Assembly: GCA_012837565.1 (NCBI GenBank)
Contig: DUQY01000162.1
Span: forward strand, 1 to 7,304
From: Bacteroidales bacterium
Lineage (GTDB): Bacteria > Bacteroidota > Bacteroidia > Bacteroidales > P3
DNA length: 7,304 nucleotides
Reading direction: 5' to 3'
In this document: one piece after another, positions 6,977-7,304 of the stretch
How the letters are laid out: every line of letters starts with the position of its first letter
Numbering within the stretch: the stretch's first letter is position 1
Notes under the pieces: generated by a model
Seen by the model: the letters and a program-made list of their open reading frames with translations, nothing else
Databases searched by the model: none
What the model was told of the DNA's origin: nothing
Made by a program: the position numbers and the translations under genes

Positions 6977-7013
6977 CTGACTAAAAAAGCTGTTTAAACT
7001 TTCAAATAGTCAG
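6977..7013. repeat. Imperfect inverted repeat (hairpin), possible terminator or IS-end structure
   Basis: CTGACTA (6977-6983) and TAGTCAG (7007-7013) are exact inverted copies. Inside them AAAG (6986-6989) pairs with CTTT (6999-7002), leaving a 2x4 interior loop and a 9-base apical loop (6990-6998). The palindrome GTTTAAAC (6992-6999) lies at the centre. On the plus strand the hairpin is followed by TTTTTC, which looks like a rho-independent terminator facing the transposase, although no plus-strand gene needs it. On the minus strand it is followed by an A-run, so it is not a canonical terminator for the transposase. It may lie at the right end of the insertion sequence. The symmetry is real in the sequence; the role is inferred. 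Confidence 0.45.
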
Positions 7014-7052
7014 TTTTTCTTTTCCATTCTCTTCTTTTTCGCTTGTTTATCT

Positions 7053-7304
7053 CTATTTTATTGTCTGTTTTTCACAACAAGACACAATTATCCCAGGACT
7101 GCGATATAAATTGTATGTTATGGCTTGCATCATGTGTTGGGTGTGCATCTTATCTAATCCTATATACATAGCTATTGCTCCTCCAAATTGTTTCTTAATT
7201 GTTCCAAAGGTTCTCTCGACCTTGTATCTTGTCTTGCTTATTAATTTATTAAATTCTATCTCTCTTCGTGTTAACTTCTTATTCTTTTTAGCCTTATGTA
7301 AGAT
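7053..7304 (-). CDS. IS5-family transposase, C-terminal 83 residues (partial)
   Basis: An open frame enters from the right edge and stops with TAG at 7055-7053, giving 83 residues. It matches the end of the DDE catalytic domain of IS5-type transposases: RYKVERTFGTIKKQF (26-40) carries the R-x3-E-x6-K signature as R26, E30 and K37, where E30 is the third catalytic acid. MYIGLDKMHTQHMMQAITYNLYRSPG (from about residue 45) is the typical family ending. A short tail, IIVSCCEKQTIK, follows. No stop or frameshift is visible in this part, so the copy may be intact beyond the window, but the two Asp residues of the DDE triad are out of view. It is transcribed toward rbfA. Subgroup within IS5 cannot be decided from this fragment. 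Confidence 0.88.
   Translation of the reverse strand: MLHKAKKNKKLTRREIEFNKLISKTRYKVERTFGTIKKQFGGAIAMYIGLDKMHTQHMMQAITYNLYRSPGIIVSCCEKQTIK

Larger units (their letters stand above)
6735..7052. other. Gene-free stretch between rbfA and the transposase remnant
   Basis: This 318-base interval holds no gene I can support. Its rbfA end carries the candidate promoter, and its transposase end carries the 37-base inverted repeat at 6977-7013 and pyrimidine-rich sequence (plus strand, about 7011-7080) next to the transposase stop. A 75-codon open frame on the plus strand (6738-6965) is low-complexity, Lys/Leu-rich and looks like chance. The middle (about 6785-6960) shows no repeat, tRNA or conserved motif by eye. 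The boundary between insertion-sequence DNA and ancestral upstream DNA must lie somewhere inside it, probably near 6970-7015. Confidence 0.6.
6977..7304 (-). mobile_element. Right part of an IS5-family insertion sequence (left end outside window, inner boundary approximate)
   Basis: The transposase end at 7053 should be followed by a short non-coding tail and a terminal inverted repeat. The inverted-repeat cluster at 6977-7013 is the only structured DNA at a suitable distance, so I place the element's edge near there. The true terminal repeat cannot be confirmed because its partner is outside the window, and no target duplication can be checked. The element sits just upstream of the rbfA operon, close enough to have displaced or altered its upstream region. 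Confidence 0.4.

Noticed and set aside
1..7304. CRISPR array, tRNA, rRNA, riboswitch, toxin-antitoxin or phage genes
   Set aside because: No regularly spaced repeats, cloverleaf-like segments or related protein motifs were seen on either strand.

Overview
The window is AT-rich and nearly all of its coding sequence lies on the minus strand. The protein families, the absence of Shine-Dalgarno sequences before the genes, a TAnnTTTG-type promoter candidate and the sequence style of RbfA, LpxK and the lipoproteins all point to a member of the Bacteroidota, most likely Bacteroidales. Lipid A synthesis (LpxK) and a LolC/LolE-type permease show a double-membrane (Gram-negative) cell.

Read in the direction of transcription (right to left), the window starts with the C-terminal end of an IS5-type transposase (7304-7053). 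A 318-base gene-free stretch follows, with a hairpin-forming inverted repeat (6977-7013) and a candidate promoter just before rbfA. Then comes an uninterrupted run of eight tightly spaced genes: rbfA (6734-6393), an FtsX/LolE-type ABC permease (6381-5152), cysS (5150-3687), a glutaminyl cyclotransferase-like M28 lipoprotein (3663-2677), a small Rieske-like lipoprotein (2663-2241), lpxK (2239-1166), punA (1206-394) and the start of a NIF3/DUF34 gene (394 to the window edge). Gaps are 1 to 23 bases, and two junctions overlap (41 bases lpxK/punA, 1 base punA/NIF3), so this is probably one operon or a few overlapping transcripts.

The operon mixes ribosome maturation (RbfA), translation (CysRS), envelope biogenesis (permease, two lipoproteins, LpxK) and purine salvage (PunA). 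This looks like a housekeeping gene string rather than one pathway. No CRISPR array, defence system, tRNA, rRNA or riboswitch was recognised. The least ordinary element is the small lipoprotein, which keeps the second-half pattern of a Rieske domain but has replaced the usual His ligands. I found no convincing evidence of a wholly new system. Two annotated starts were placed downstream of the longest open frame: cysS at 5150 and rbfA at 6734.
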